64,000 bases of DNA, taken from positions 1-64,000 of the forward strand of contig CACILT010000001.1 in NCBI GenBank assembly GCA_902587565.1. The letters are read 5' to 3'. Under the pieces are notes generated by a model, which searched no databases, was not told where the DNA came from, and worked only from the letters and a program-made list of their open reading frames with translations. The DNA is from an uncultured Alphaproteobacteria bacterium (GTDB lineage Bacteria > Pseudomonadota > Alphaproteobacteria > HIMB59 > GCA-002718135). Shown here piece after piece: positions 10,404-19,914 of the stretch. How positions within the stretch are numbered: position 1 is the stretch's first letter; each line of letters begins with the position of its first letter. The position numbers and the translations under genes were made by a program.

Positions 10404-13046
10404 TTATGCTGCTTCTGATATTATTTCATTTAAAACGTAATTTAAAATTCCTCCAGCTTTATAATATTGAAGTTCTTTATTAGTATCTATTCTGCACTTT
10501 AGTTTAATTTTTTTAATTTGTTTTGAATTAATTTGACAATTTAGAATTATGCTTGGTTCAAGAATTGATAATCCTGATATAGAAATTTTTTCATCACCTT
10601 TAATGCTAAGGTTCGCTATGTTATTGTTTTCTGTAAACTCAAGGGGCAAAACACCCATTCCAATCAAATTTGATCTATGAATTCTTTCGAAACTCTCTGC
10701 AATTACAGCTCTAACACCTAAGAGTCTTGTACCTTTTGCAGCCCAATCTCTAGATGATCCTGTGCCATATTCTTTTCCAGCTATAATAACAGTATCAATA
10801 TCACTATTTATATACTCCTGAGCAGCTTCATATATTGACATTTGTTTATCTGATACAAAAGATTTGGTGTATCCTCCTTCTACATTTTCTAAAATCTGAT
10901 TTTTTATTCTTATATTTGCAAATGTGCCCCTCATCATAATTTCATGATTTCCTCGTCTTGATCCATAAGAATTAAAATTCTTTAAATTTATTTGTCTGTT
11001 AGTTAGGTAAAGTCCAGCTGGACTGTCTTCTTTAATACTACCAGCAGGTGAAATATGGTCTGTAGTCACACTATCACCAAGCAGAGCAAGTATCCTAGCG
11101 TCCTTTATGTCCTTTAATTTAAATTTGTTTTGTGTATCAAAAAAAGGAGGGTGTTTTATGTATGTACTAGTATCGTTCCAATCATATGTCGTATCTTCAG
11201 AATTATTAATCGATTTCCAATTATTATCTCCTTTGTAAATTTCCTTATATCTATCTTTAAACATTTCAGGAGTTAGACATAAACTTAGCATATCATTGAT
11301 TTCTTTATTTGTAGGCCACAGATCCTTAAGGAATATTTCTTTTCCTAATTTAGATTTAGCAATACAATCAGTAACTAAATTAACATTAATATTGCCTGCA
11401 ATAGCGTAAGCTACAACAAGAGGTGGGGAAGCTAAAAAATTTGCCTTTACATCTTGGTGAACTCTACCTTCAAAGTTTCTGTTTCCAGACAAAACTGAAC
11501 AGACAGTTAGGTCATTTAATTTTATTTCATCAGATACCCATTTATCTAAAGGTCCAGAATTACCGATACATGTTGTACAACCATACCCTACAGTATTAAA
11601 ACCTAACATATCAAGATAATTTGTTAAACCCGCTTTATCCAAGTAATCACTAACTACCTTGCTTCCAGGCGCTAAACTAGTTTTGACCCAGGGTTTAATT
11701 TCTAAACCCAAATCAATTGCCTTTTTTGCAACAAGGCCAGCTGCGATCATTACGTTAGGATTAGAGGTATTTGTACAACTAGTAATAGCTGCAATTACAA
11801 TATCACCAGTATCTAATTTATTTAAATCTATTTTAGATTTATTATCCATTTTACTAAATTCTTTAGGCACATCTGTTAATAGAATTTTATCTTGTGGTCT
11901 TTTAGGCCCAGCAATAGATGCTTCAATTTCACTTAAATCTAATTTTATTTTATCTGAAAATTGTGGGTCATAATTTTCGTCAGCCCATAATGTTTGTTTT
12001 TTTGTATAGTTTTCAACAATGTTTAGATGTTCTTTATCTTTACCGGTCAATTCAAGATAATTTATGGTTTCTTGGTCAGTGGGAAAAAATCCACAAGTTG
12101 CTCCATACTCTGGAGCCATATTAGATATCGTTGCCCTGTCTGCTAAAGATAAAGATTGTAGACCATTTCCATAAAACTCTACAAACTTTCCAACGACTCC
12201 TTTATCTCTTAAAATTTTAGTTATTGATAAAACTAAATCTGTTGCTGTTATTCCTTCCTTTAATGAACCAATAAGCTCAAATCCAATTACATCTGGAATA
12301 TTCATTGAAATTGCCTGTCCTAACATAGCAGCTTCAGCTTCTATTCCTCCTACTCCCCACCCAAGAACAGATAAGGCGTTAACCATAGTTGTGTGACTAT
12401 CAGTTCCTACTACAGAGTCGGGAAATAAATAATTTACATTATCAATTTTTTTTAACCATATTGTTTTTGCGATGTTTTCTAAGTTTACTTGATGACAAAT
12501 TCCTGCACCTGGTGGTACTAAATAAAAGTTATCAAATGAACTTTGTCCCCATTTTAGGAATTCGTACCTCTCTTTATTTCTATCGAATTCTTTTTTAACG
12601 TTTTCTTTTAGAGAATTATTGTCTTTATAACTATCAACCATGACGGAATGATCAATTACTAAATCAACCCTAGAAATTGGATTAATTTTTTTTGGCTCAA
12701 TTCCTTTAGATTTTAATGCATTTCTCATTGCTGCCAAATCTGCAACTGCAGGAACACCTGTAAAATCCTGCATAAGTACTCGAGTAGGGAAAAAAGCTAT
12801 CTCGATTGTTTTATTTTTAGTATTGAATTTATTTATTGAATTAAATACTTTGATGATCATATCTTTATCAATATTTTCTCCATCCTCATTTCTAAGTAAG
12901 TTTTCTAATATAACTTTAATTGAGATTGGTATTTTGTTTAGATCAACATCAAAGTATTTGGCTACTTTATTCAAATCAAAATATTTAAAATTTTGATTAT
13001 TTATTTCAATAATTTGTTCTGATTTAAAAGAATTTCTTTTTTTCAT
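10404..13046 (-). CDS. acnA: aconitate hydratase A
   Basis: QDFTGVPAVADLAAMR, VGTDSHTTMVNALSVLGWGVGGIEAEAAMLGQ, SCTNTSNP, GYGCTTCIGNSG, GSSRDWAAKGT. Confidence 0.98.
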   Translation of the reverse strand: MKKRNSFKSEQIIEINNQNFKYFDLNKVAKYFDVDLNKIPISIKVILENLLRNEDGENIDKDMIIKVFNSINKFNTKNKTIEIAFFPTRVLMQDFTGVPAVADLAAMRNALKSKGIEPKKINPISRVDLVIDHSVMVDSYKDNNSLKENVKKEFDRNKERYEFLKWGQSSFDNFYLVPPGAGICHQVNLENIAKTIWLKKIDNVNYLFPDSVVGTDSHTTMVNALSVLGWGVGGIEAEAAMLGQAISMNIPDVIGFELIGSLKEGITATDLVLSITKILRDKGVVGKFVEFYGNGLQSLSLADRATISNMAPEYGATCGFFPTDQETINYLELTGKDKEHLNIVENYTKKQTLWADENYDPQFSDKIKLDLSEIEASIAGPKRPQDKILLTDVPKEFSKMDNKSKIDLNKLDTGDIVIAAITSCTNTSNPNVMIAAGLVAKKAIDLGLEIKPWVKTSLAPGSKVVSDYLDKAGLTNYLDMLGFNTVGYGCTTCIGNSGPLDKWVSDEIKLNDLTVCSVLSGNRNFEGRVHQDVKANFLASPPLVVAYAIAGNINVNLVTDCIAKSKLGKEIFLKDLWPTNKEINDMLSLCLTPEMFKDRYKEIYKGDNNWKSINNSEDTTYDWNDTSTYIKHPPFFDTQNKFKLKDIKDARILALLGDSVTTDHISPAGSIKEDSPAGLYLTNRQINLKNFNSYGSRRGNHEIMMRGTFANIRIKNQILENVEGGYTKSFVSDKQMSIYEAAQEYINSDIDTVIIAGKEYGTGSSRDWAAKGTRLLGVRAVIAESFERIHRSNLIGMGVLPLEFTENNNIANLSIKGDEKISISGLSILEPSIILNCQINSKQIKKIKLKCRIDTNKELQYYKAGGILNYVLNEIISEAA

Positions 13047-13281
13047 CTTAATTTTGGTAAATAATTATAATAATTAAATAGTATGAAGATAATTTTTTGT
13101 ATAGCAAAATGTTAATTTATTATAAGAAATCTGCCAAAAAATATAAAATCAACTTTAATAGTTTTTTTTATTTAAAACTTAATTAAAAATAAATTTGTTA
13201 CCTTAGTAAGTAAATTTTAAAATATTGGTATATTGTTGACTTTAAGCGTAAGTTTTGGGAATAAATGCTTAGCCTTTTATA

Positions 13282-13301
13282 ATTATCATCTTGATGATAA
13301 T
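13282..13301. repeat. 9-bp inverted repeat (ATTATCATC tt GATGATAAT) in leader/promoter of the Lys-rich protein gene
   Basis: Perfect reverse-complement arms read directly. Confidence 0.8.
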
Positions 13302-13304
13302 AAT

Positions 13305-13320
13305 GGAGGGGGGTTCCTCC
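13305..13320 (+). promoter_or_regulatory. Putative GC stem-loop GGAGG-ggggtt-CCTCC in the 5' leader, just upstream of the RBS
   Basis: Perfect 5-bp arms in very AT-rich DNA; arm sequences resemble SD and anti-SD. Confidence 0.5.
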
Positions 13321-13347
13321 GGGGTAACAAAATACAAGGAGTATTTT

Positions 13348-13524
13348 ATGGCTAAGAAGAAAAAGAAAGCTGCTCCAAAGAAGAAGAAGAAAGCAGCTAC
13401 TAAGAAAAAGAAAAAAGCAGCTCCTAAAAAGAAAAAGAAAAAAGCTGCTCCTAAGAAAAAGAAAAAAGCAGCTCCTAAAAAGAAAAAGAAAAAAGCTGCT
13501 AAAAAGAAGAAGAAGAGAAGATAG
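13348..13524 (+). CDS. Lys/Ala/Pro-repeat, histone H1-like basic protein (58 aa)
   Basis: MAKKKKKAAPKKKKKAATKKKKK... repeat; caaggag SD about 8 nt upstream of ATG 13348; the listed ORF start at 13291 lies in leader hairpins. Confidence 0.8.
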   Translation: MAKKKKKAAPKKKKKAATKKKKKAAPKKKKKKAAPKKKKKAAPKKKKKKAAKKKKKRR

Positions 13525-13543
13525 TAATACTTCGATTTTTCAG

Positions 13544-13566
13544 GAAAACTTTAATATAAAGTTTTC
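13544..13566 (+). terminator. Stem-loop GAAAACTTT-aatat-AAAGTTTTC followed by T-rich stretch
   Basis: Perfect 9-bp arms plus TTTTTC. Confidence 0.6.
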
Positions 13567-13591
13567 TTTTTCTTATCTTTTTCAAAAAGAT

Positions 13592-13618
13592 AAAACGGGG
13601 TTCTGCCCCGTTTTTTTT
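13592..13618 (+). terminator. Rho-independent terminator AAAACGGGG-ttctg-CCCCGTTTTTTTT
   Basis: GC-rich stem with poly-T tail. Confidence 0.9.
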
Positions 13619-13653
13619 ATTGTTTTAAATCAAAAAGTAATTAGATCTAAATA

Positions 13654-14259
13654 ATGATACTCGTTAAAGATTTATCAATAGAAAGATCTAATAAAAAAAT
13701 ATTTGAGAATGTTAATCTATCTCTTGGATCTGGAAAAATAATATTATTAAAAGGGAAAAATGGTTCTGGAAAAACTACATTATTAAAAGCATTGCTTAAC
13801 CTAATAGAACCCTCCTCTGGTGCAATATATTGGAAAGGAAAATTATTAAAAAAAAATTTATATAATTTTTTTAATCATGTCACATACATTGCTGACAGAA
13901 CATCAAGTTTAAGTAAATTATCAGTTCAAGAAAATATTAAAATTTGGAAAAAAATCTTTTTATCGAATATTAGTAATTCTCAAGTTGATAATATTTTAAA
14001 AACTTTAAAATTAGATATTTATTTAGATCAAAAAGTTAATTCATTATCATTTGGAGAAACAAAAAAATTGGAGTTTTTACGATTAATTATAGAAAACAAA
14101 AAAATTTGGATTTTAGACGAACCTTTGTCCAATTTAGATAATGAATCAATTGATGTTATTGCACAAACTTTTGAAGATCATCGCGCCAAGGAAGGTTCAA
14201 TAATTTTTAGCTCGCATCAAGAATCAGAGATAAATGTGTCAGAGGAAATTGTACTATAA
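13654..14259 (+). CDS. ccmA: Heme exporter ATP-binding protein CcmA
   Basis: LKGKNGSGKTTLLKALLNLI Walker A, LSFGETKKLEFLRLI, IWILDEPLSNLD; followed by ccmB and ccmC. Confidence 0.92.
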   Translation: MILVKDLSIERSNKKIFENVNLSLGSGKIILLKGKNGSGKTTLLKALLNLIEPSSGAIYWKGKLLKKNLYNFFNHVTYIADRTSSLSKLSVQENIKIWKKIFLSNISNSQVDNILKTLKLDIYLDQKVNSLSFGETKKLEFLRLIIENKKIWILDEPLSNLDNESIDVIAQTFEDHRAKEGSIIFSSHQESEINVSEEIVL

Positions 14260-14264
14260 AAAAA

Positions 14265-14936
14265 ATGATAATTTTAAATAAAATAATTTCTTTTTATTAT
14301 AGAGAGTACAAATTAAATCTAAGTGGGTTTCAAGATATTTTAACAAATATTATTTTTTTCTTTGTATCAATATTTATATTTATTTTCTCTATTGGGCCAG
14401 ACAAGGAAACAATTTCTAGTATAGGAATTGGCATTGTATGGACATTATTGTTGTTAAGCTCAACATTATCTTTAAGGAAATTTTATCAAGACGACTTTGA
14501 GAATGGAAATTTATTGATTATGCATTTAAATGGACTTAGTTTTGGTTTTATTGCGATTTTAAAAACTTTTTCACATTTTATCTTTGTTCAAGTACCTTTT
14601 TTGTTATCTATACCAATTGCATCTATCTTGTTAAATATAGCAAAAAACGAACTTCTCTATCTGTTTTCGAGTTTTGCAATAGGATCATTTATTCTATCGT
14701 GCCTAGGTTCTATTTCATCTTCTATGAATCTCATGAACCAACGAAACTTCCTGCTAGGAAGTGTTATAGTTATGATATTTAGTGTTCCAATAATTATTTT
14801 TTCTGTTGGTATAGTTAATCTAGAAGAAAACTTTAATTCTCTAATAAGTATATTATTTGGAATATTATTAATAGTTTTTGCTATAAATCCTTGGGCAAGT
14901 GGTTTGTGTCTTAAACTTTCATTAGAAAATAATTGA
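14265..14936 (+). CDS. ccmB: Heme exporter membrane protein CcmB
   Basis: Polytopic membrane protein with CcmB-like length and position between ccmA and ccmC. Confidence 0.9.
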   Translation: MIILNKIISFYYREYKLNLSGFQDILTNIIFFFVSIFIFIFSIGPDKETISSIGIGIVWTLLLLSSTLSLRKFYQDDFENGNLLIMHLNGLSFGFIAILKTFSHFIFVQVPFLLSIPIASILLNIAKNELLYLFSSFAIGSFILSCLGSISSSMNLMNQRNFLLGSVIVMIFSVPIIIFSVGIVNLEENFNSLISILFGILLIVFAINPWASGLCLKLSLENN

Positions 14937-14937
14937 T

Positions 14938-15636
14938 ATGATGTTTTTAGTTAATCCTAGTAAATTTAATAAAGTCGCAGATTATGTATTTCTGCCAGTG
15001 TTGATTTCATCAATTATATTATTTTCTATAGGATTAATATTTGTATTTTATTTATCTCCTGATGACTATCAACAAGGATCAACTGTACGCATAATGTATG
15101 TTCATGTGCCTAGTGCTTGGTTGGCATTACTTACTTATGCTATAATGACACTATATAGTATCGCTGGATTAGCCTTTAGAATACCGTTTGGTTTCATTAT
15201 TAACACAGCAGTAGCGCCCATTGGAGCGGTCTTTACTCTAATTTGTATCATAAGTGGATCTTTGTGGGGTAAACCAATGTGGGGTACATGGTGGGTATGG
15301 GATGCACGTCTAACCTCAGTGGCAATACTTTTTATTATTTATCTTATTATTATTTTTATGAATTTATCTTTTGAAAATAGGATTATAAGAGAAAAAGTTG
15401 TAGCAATATTTGTTCTTGTTGGATCAATAAACCTCCCCATAGTTAAATTTTCTGTAGATTGGTGGAATACCTTACATCAACCGGCAACAATAAGTAAATT
15501 ATCAAAACCAAGCATTGACCCTTCAATGATGATTCCTTTAATTATCATGACTTTTGCATTTATTATGGTTGGGTTAACAATAGCTATTTTAAGAATTAAA
15601 ACTGAGATAATTTCAAGAAAATCTAATCTAAGTTAA
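14938..15636 (+). CDS. ccmC: Heme exporter protein CcmC
   Basis: MYVHVPSAW, WGKPMWGTWWVWDARLTS tryptophan-rich motif, WWNTLHQPATI. Confidence 0.97.
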   Translation: MMFLVNPSKFNKVADYVFLPVLISSIILFSIGLIFVFYLSPDDYQQGSTVRIMYVHVPSAWLALLTYAIMTLYSIAGLAFRIPFGFIINTAVAPIGAVFTLICIISGSLWGKPMWGTWWVWDARLTSVAILFIIYLIIIFMNLSFENRIIREKVVAIFVLVGSINLPIVKFSVDWWNTLHQPATISKLSKPSIDPSMMIPLIIMTFAFIMVGLTIAILRIKTEIISRKSNLS

Positions 15637-15697
15637 TTTGTGACTTTTAGTCCTTTTGATTAAGTATCTTTCCTAAATATTTTTGCTAATAGTAATT

Positions 15698-15799
15698 ATG
15701 TATTTCTGGTATATTTTTGGATCTTACTTTGTAACCTTTTTTTTAATTATTTTGTTATTATTTTCTAGTTACTTAAAATTTAAAAAAATAAAAAAGTAA
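15698..15799 (+). CDS. ccmD: Small CcmD-like heme exporter protein (33 aa), not in ORF track
   Basis: ATG 15698 to TAA 15797-15799 encodes MYFWYIFGSYFVTFFLIILLLFSSYLKFKKIKK; one TM helix with basic tail between ccmC and ccmE. Confidence 0.85.
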   Translation: MYFWYIFGSYFVTFFLIILLLFSSYLKFKKIKK

Positions 15800-16240
15800 A
15801 TGAGTTTACGATTTCAAAGATTGCTGCTTATATTACTTACTTTAGTAATTATACTGAGTGCAGTCTTACTTATTTTATATAATACAAGAGAAAATGTGTC
15901 ATATTTTTATACACCTTCTGAGATTGATAAGCTAGATATCGTAATAAATGAAAAGATAAGAATAGGTGGTTTTGTAGAAAATGACAGTTTTAATAAAATT
16001 TCTTCAAGTTCATTTAAATTTAAAATTACTGATGAAAAAGCTTCTATACTAGTTACTTTCAATGGAATTCTCCCTGATTTATTTAGAGAAGGGCAAGGTG
16101 CAGTTATAGAGGGTGCTTTTGTTGATAATGATATTTTTAATGCAACTAATGTTTTTGCAAAACATGATGAAAATTATATGCCAGCATCAATAAAAGAAGA
16201 TCTGAAAGATACAGGTTATTGGAATAAAAAATATAAATGA
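15800..16240 (+). CDS. ccmE: Cytochrome c maturation heme chaperone CcmE
   Basis: N-terminal TM, OB-fold region, heme-binding AKHDENYMP motif. Confidence 0.95.
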   Translation: MSLRFQRLLLILLTLVIILSAVLLILYNTRENVSYFYTPSEIDKLDIVINEKIRIGGFVENDSFNKISSSSFKFKITDEKASILVTFNGILPDLFREGQGAVIEGAFVDNDIFNATNVFAKHDENYMPASIKEDLKDTGYWNKKYK

Positions 16241-18099
16241 GTTCCTTAGTTGGTTTTTTAAGCTTAGTTTTTGCCATAGGTATAAATTTTTATTTATTTT
16301 TATCTAGATACATATTTAAATTTCAAAAACAGAAATTTAATTTATTTATTCGTTTTTCGTCATTATTAACTTTGTTATCTTTTTTTTCATTAATGTATGC
16401 CTATGTCGTATCTGATTTCTCAAATTATAATGTCTTTCAAAACTCTCACTCAAATAAACCATTAATATACAAAATTTCAGGTACTTGGGGAAATCATGAA
16501 GGTTCGATGCTTTTGTGGCTAAGTATATTATCTATTTTTAGCTTCTTTTTTTCTTTTACAAAAAATATAGACGAAAACTTTCAAAGATTAACGTTAATTA
16601 TCCAATCTTTACTTCATATTTTATTTGGTCTCTTTATCGTCCTTACATCTAATCCATTTCTAGTTAATTCAATTACAGTAAATGAAGGTTTGGGTTTAAA
16701 TCCAATCTTACAAGATCCAGGTTTAGCTGTTCACCCTCCAATTTTATATGGGGGCTACGTTGGCTATTCCATAGTTTTCAGTATTGCTATTGCAGGTTTA
16801 TTTCAAAATACAGATGACGAATGGCTATATGTTGCAAAGAAATGGTCATTGATTAGTTGGACTTTTTTAACTGGTGGAATAGCTCTAGGTTCATATTGGG
16901 CGTATTATGAATTAGGATGGGGTGGTTGGTGGTTTTGGGATCCGGTCGAAAATATTTCACTGATGCCTTGGATTGCTGGACTTGCGTTAGTTCATTCTCT
17001 CATGATGGTAAGAGGTGAGCAAGCTATTAAAAAGTGGATAGTTTTTTTATCAATTCTATGCTTTTCATTAAGTGTTTTTGGAACATTTTTGGTAAGATCT
17101 GGAATCTTAACAAGCGTACATTCGTTTGCAGCAGATGCTTCTAGAGGCATATTTATATTACTAATTTTTTTTATTGTAACTGGATTTGGATTTTTAGTTT
17201 TCTTGTTAAAAGAACCAAAAAAATCAGGTGCTTTAAACTTGTTATTTATCAATAAGGTTTCAGCACTTGTAATAAATAATATTTTAATGATTATAGCAAC
17301 CTTAACTATTCTTTTAGGAACTATATACCCAATTATGATTGAGGTTTTGTATAATAAAAGAATATCAGTTGGAGGCCCTTATTTTAATGCTACAGTAATA
17401 CCTATAATGATCCCTGGTTTTTTATTAATGAGCATTGCACCAATTTTATCTTGGCAAACAAATAAAATACAAAATTCAAAAATATATGTACTAAGTTTTA
17501 TTATCTTAAGTGTTTTAGTTTTAATCCAATCATATTTTTTAGATTTTAATACATGGGGCTTTGTTGGACTGATTCTAGGTTTTTGGATAATATTAGCTTC
17601 AATTATTGCAATCTTTTCTTCGTACAAAGTTAAATTTACTATTAAGTTTTTCCAAATGATTAATCCTCATATAGCACATATTGGAGTTGGTATTGCTATA
17701 GTTGGTATCACTTGTTCTAGTGTTTTTCAAAAAGAGCTAGATTTTAATCTTAATGAGGGCGATAAGTTTAATGTAAATGGTAAAACAGTTTTGTTTGAAA
17801 AAATAGAAACAACTAATCAAATTAATTTCCAAGCTTTAAGGGGAAAATTTTTGTTTGATATTGAAAAAAATCAATCAGAAAAAATAGAAGCTGGAAAAAA
17901 TTATTATCCTGTTTCTAAGATGATTACATCAGAAGCTGGTATTTTACATCAATGGAACAAGGATATATATTTTATCCTTGGTGATCAAAAAAATAATGAG
18001 TGGTTTGTAAAAGTTTTAATTAATCCATTTGTTAGTTTTATATGGCTTGGAGTGATAATAATGATGTATTCAGGTTTAATAGCAGTTTCAAGAAGATGA
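16237..18099 (+). CDS. ccmF: Cytochrome c heme lyase CcmF
   Basis: GTWGNHEGSMLLWL, HPPILYGGYVG, WAYYELGWGGWWFWDPVENISLMPW. Confidence 0.97.
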   Translation: MSSLVGFLSLVFAIGINFYLFLSRYIFKFQKQKFNLFIRFSSLLTLLSFFSLMYAYVVSDFSNYNVFQNSHSNKPLIYKISGTWGNHEGSMLLWLSILSIFSFFFSFTKNIDENFQRLTLIIQSLLHILFGLFIVLTSNPFLVNSITVNEGLGLNPILQDPGLAVHPPILYGGYVGYSIVFSIAIAGLFQNTDDEWLYVAKKWSLISWTFLTGGIALGSYWAYYELGWGGWWFWDPVENISLMPWIAGLALVHSLMMVRGEQAIKKWIVFLSILCFSLSVFGTFLVRSGILTSVHSFAADASRGIFILLIFFIVTGFGFLVFLLKEPKKSGALNLLFINKVSALVINNILMIIATLTILLGTIYPIMIEVLYNKRISVGGPYFNATVIPIMIPGFLLMSIAPILSWQTNKIQNSKIYVLSFIILSVLVLIQSYFLDFNTWGFVGLILGFWIILASIIAIFSSYKVKFTIKFFQMINPHIAHIGVGIAIVGITCSSVFQKELDFNLNEGDKFNVNGKTVLFEKIETTNQINFQALRGKFLFDIEKNQSEKIEAGKNYYPVSKMITSEAGILHQWNKDIYFILGDQKNNEWFVKVLINPFVSFIWLGVIIMMYSGLIAVSRR

Positions 18100-18620
18100 G
18101 CAGAATATTTATTTTAACACCATTAATTGTACTTTTAATAATATGTATTTTTTCACTAGCTTATTTATTAAGCGGTAAAGATCCAAATAAACCACCAAGC
18201 GCACTCTTAAATAAAGATGTTCCTTTTTTTGAAAGTAGCTCTCTGTATAATTCAAATAATGTAATCAAAACAAATGATATAAAAAATAAGAAGACATTAA
18301 TTAATTTTTTTGCTTCTTGGTGTAGTCCTTGTAAAATAGAACATCCACTTTTTTTTGAAATACGTAAAAAATACCCTGAACTATATTTGTTAGGATTTAA
18401 TCACAAAGACCCGACTTTAGATGCAAAAAAGTATTTAGAAGATGATGGAAATCCATATCATTTTGTTGGTGTTGATTCTGATGGATTAATTGCCTTAGAG
18501 TTTGGTGTTTTTGGACTACCTGAAACGTATTTAATCAATGAAGATGGTAAAATTATATTTAAATTTATGGGCCCATTAACTAAGGATGTTTTAAAAAATG
18601 AAATCGAGCCACTTCTTTAG
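18096..18620 (+). CDS. ccmG: Thiol:disulfide interchange protein CcmG/DsbE
   Basis: FFASWCSPCKIEHP; start MSRIFILTPL at 18096 overlaps ccmF stop. Confidence 0.94.
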   Translation: MSRIFILTPLIVLLIICIFSLAYLLSGKDPNKPPSALLNKDVPFFESSSLYNSNNVIKTNDIKNKKTLINFFASWCSPCKIEHPLFFEIRKKYPELYLLGFNHKDPTLDAKKYLEDDGNPYHFVGVDSDGLIALEFGVFGLPETYLINEDGKIIFKFMGPLTKDVLKNEIEPLL

Positions 18621-18984
18621 AATTTTATATATAACAATTTTAAGTTTTATGTTTTTTACTTTCAAAATATATGCATTAGAAAATATAGATGAAAGAGTAA
18701 AAAACTTAACTCTAGAATTACGATGTATGACTTGTCAAAACCAAAGTATTTATGACTCGGATGCTGAATTCTCAAATGATATCAAAAAAATAGTTAAACA
18801 AAAATTACAGGAAGGTGAAAGTGAAAGAGATATCAAGAAATTTTTAGTTGAAAGATATGGTGAATACATTCTTTTTAGACCACTTATGAATTATAATAAT
18901 ATTTTTCTTTGGAGTTTTCCTTTTATATTACTAATAATTGGCTTATTATTTGTATTAATTAAGAGCAAAACAAAAAAGGCTTGA
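18598..18984 (+). CDS. ccmH: Cytochrome c-type biogenesis protein CcmH
   Basis: LRCMTCQNQSIYDSDAEFSNDIKKIV and C-terminal TM. Confidence 0.94.
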   Translation: MKSSHFFRILYITILSFMFFTFKIYALENIDERVKNLTLELRCMTCQNQSIYDSDAEFSNDIKKIVKQKLQEGESERDIKKFLVERYGEYILFRPLMNYNNIFLWSFPFILLIIGLLFVLIKSKTKKA

Positions 18985-19060
18985 ACAATTTATTTTGTTT
19001 TTTTTTATTTAGCTTATATGGTTCCTTTATAATTTAGAAATACTTCTTCAAGGAGGAAAC

Positions 19061-19894
19061 GTGAAAAAATTTATAATATACTTATTATCAATTGGTATTT
19101 TTGGAGTTGCATCAATTGCAAATTCGCAGACAATAAGAATTGGTACAGAAGGTGCTTATCCGCCATGGAATAATTTAAACTCTGCTGGTGAACTAGAGGG
19201 GGCAGAAATAGACTTTGGTAACGAAGCTTGTAAACGAATGGGCGTTACATGTGAATGGGTAACTCAAGATTGGGATGGAATAATACCTGCTCTTCTTCAA
19301 GGTAAATATGACATTATTATTGCTGGAATGTCTATTACCGAAGAAAGAAAAGAAAAAGTTAATTTTACTACTGGATATATGACTGACGGTGCAAGATTTG
19401 CTGTTTTAAAAAATAGCGGTTTAGCAAATTTAAATATTGCAGGTATGGCTAAAGTTAATCTTAATAATGCAGGTGGAAAAGAACAAGCTGCAATAGGTCA
19501 ATTAATTGCAGCGATGGATGGTAAAACTGTCTGTGTTCAATCTTCAACAATTCACCAAAATTTCTTAGAAAAACACATGTCTGGTGCAGTCGATGTTAAA
19601 CTGTACCAAGCAGTTGACGATCACAATTTAGATTTAGCTGCTGGAAGATGTGATGCTGTTCTAGCTGATGTAGGATCAATTATTGATTTTATGGAATCTG
19701 ATGGCGGCGTTGATGTTGCATTTACTGGTCCAACTTTTTCTGGAGGAGTCTTCGGTGATGGTGTTGGCGGAGCAGTTAGAAAAGAAGATACTGAAATCTT
19801 AGAGATGTGGAATGCTGCAATCTCTGAAATGTCGAAAGATGGAACGACTGCAGAAATTACTAAACAGTGGTTTGGAAGAGATATTTCTATGTAA
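19061..19894 (+). CDS. ABC transporter periplasmic substrate-binding protein (amino-acid family), GTG start
   Basis: Signal peptide; RIGTEGAYPPWNNLNSAGELEGAEIDFGNEACKRMG, IIPALLQGKYDIIIAGMSITEERKEKVNFT; aaggagg SD. Confidence 0.9.
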   Translation: MKKFIIYLLSIGIFGVASIANSQTIRIGTEGAYPPWNNLNSAGELEGAEIDFGNEACKRMGVTCEWVTQDWDGIIPALLQGKYDIIIAGMSITEERKEKVNFTTGYMTDGARFAVLKNSGLANLNIAGMAKVNLNNAGGKEQAAIGQLIAAMDGKTVCVQSSTIHQNFLEKHMSGAVDVKLYQAVDDHNLDLAAGRCDAVLADVGSIIDFMESDGGVDVAFTGPTFSGGVFGDGVGGAVRKEDTEILEMWNAAISEMSKDGTTAEITKQWFGRDISM

Positions 19895-19914
19895 TTAATT
19901 TATAGCTTAATTTA

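Noticed and set aside
13291-13347. Upstream in-frame extension MMIIMEGGSSGVTKYKEYF of the Lys-rich protein
   Set aside because: Lies in the inverted-repeat leader; a better SD precedes ATG 13348
13348-13524. Regular DNA repeats in the Lys-rich gene as a CRISPR-like or tandem-repeat array
   Set aside because: Repeats stay in frame and encode a Lys/Ala/Pro pattern; no spacers and no cas genes
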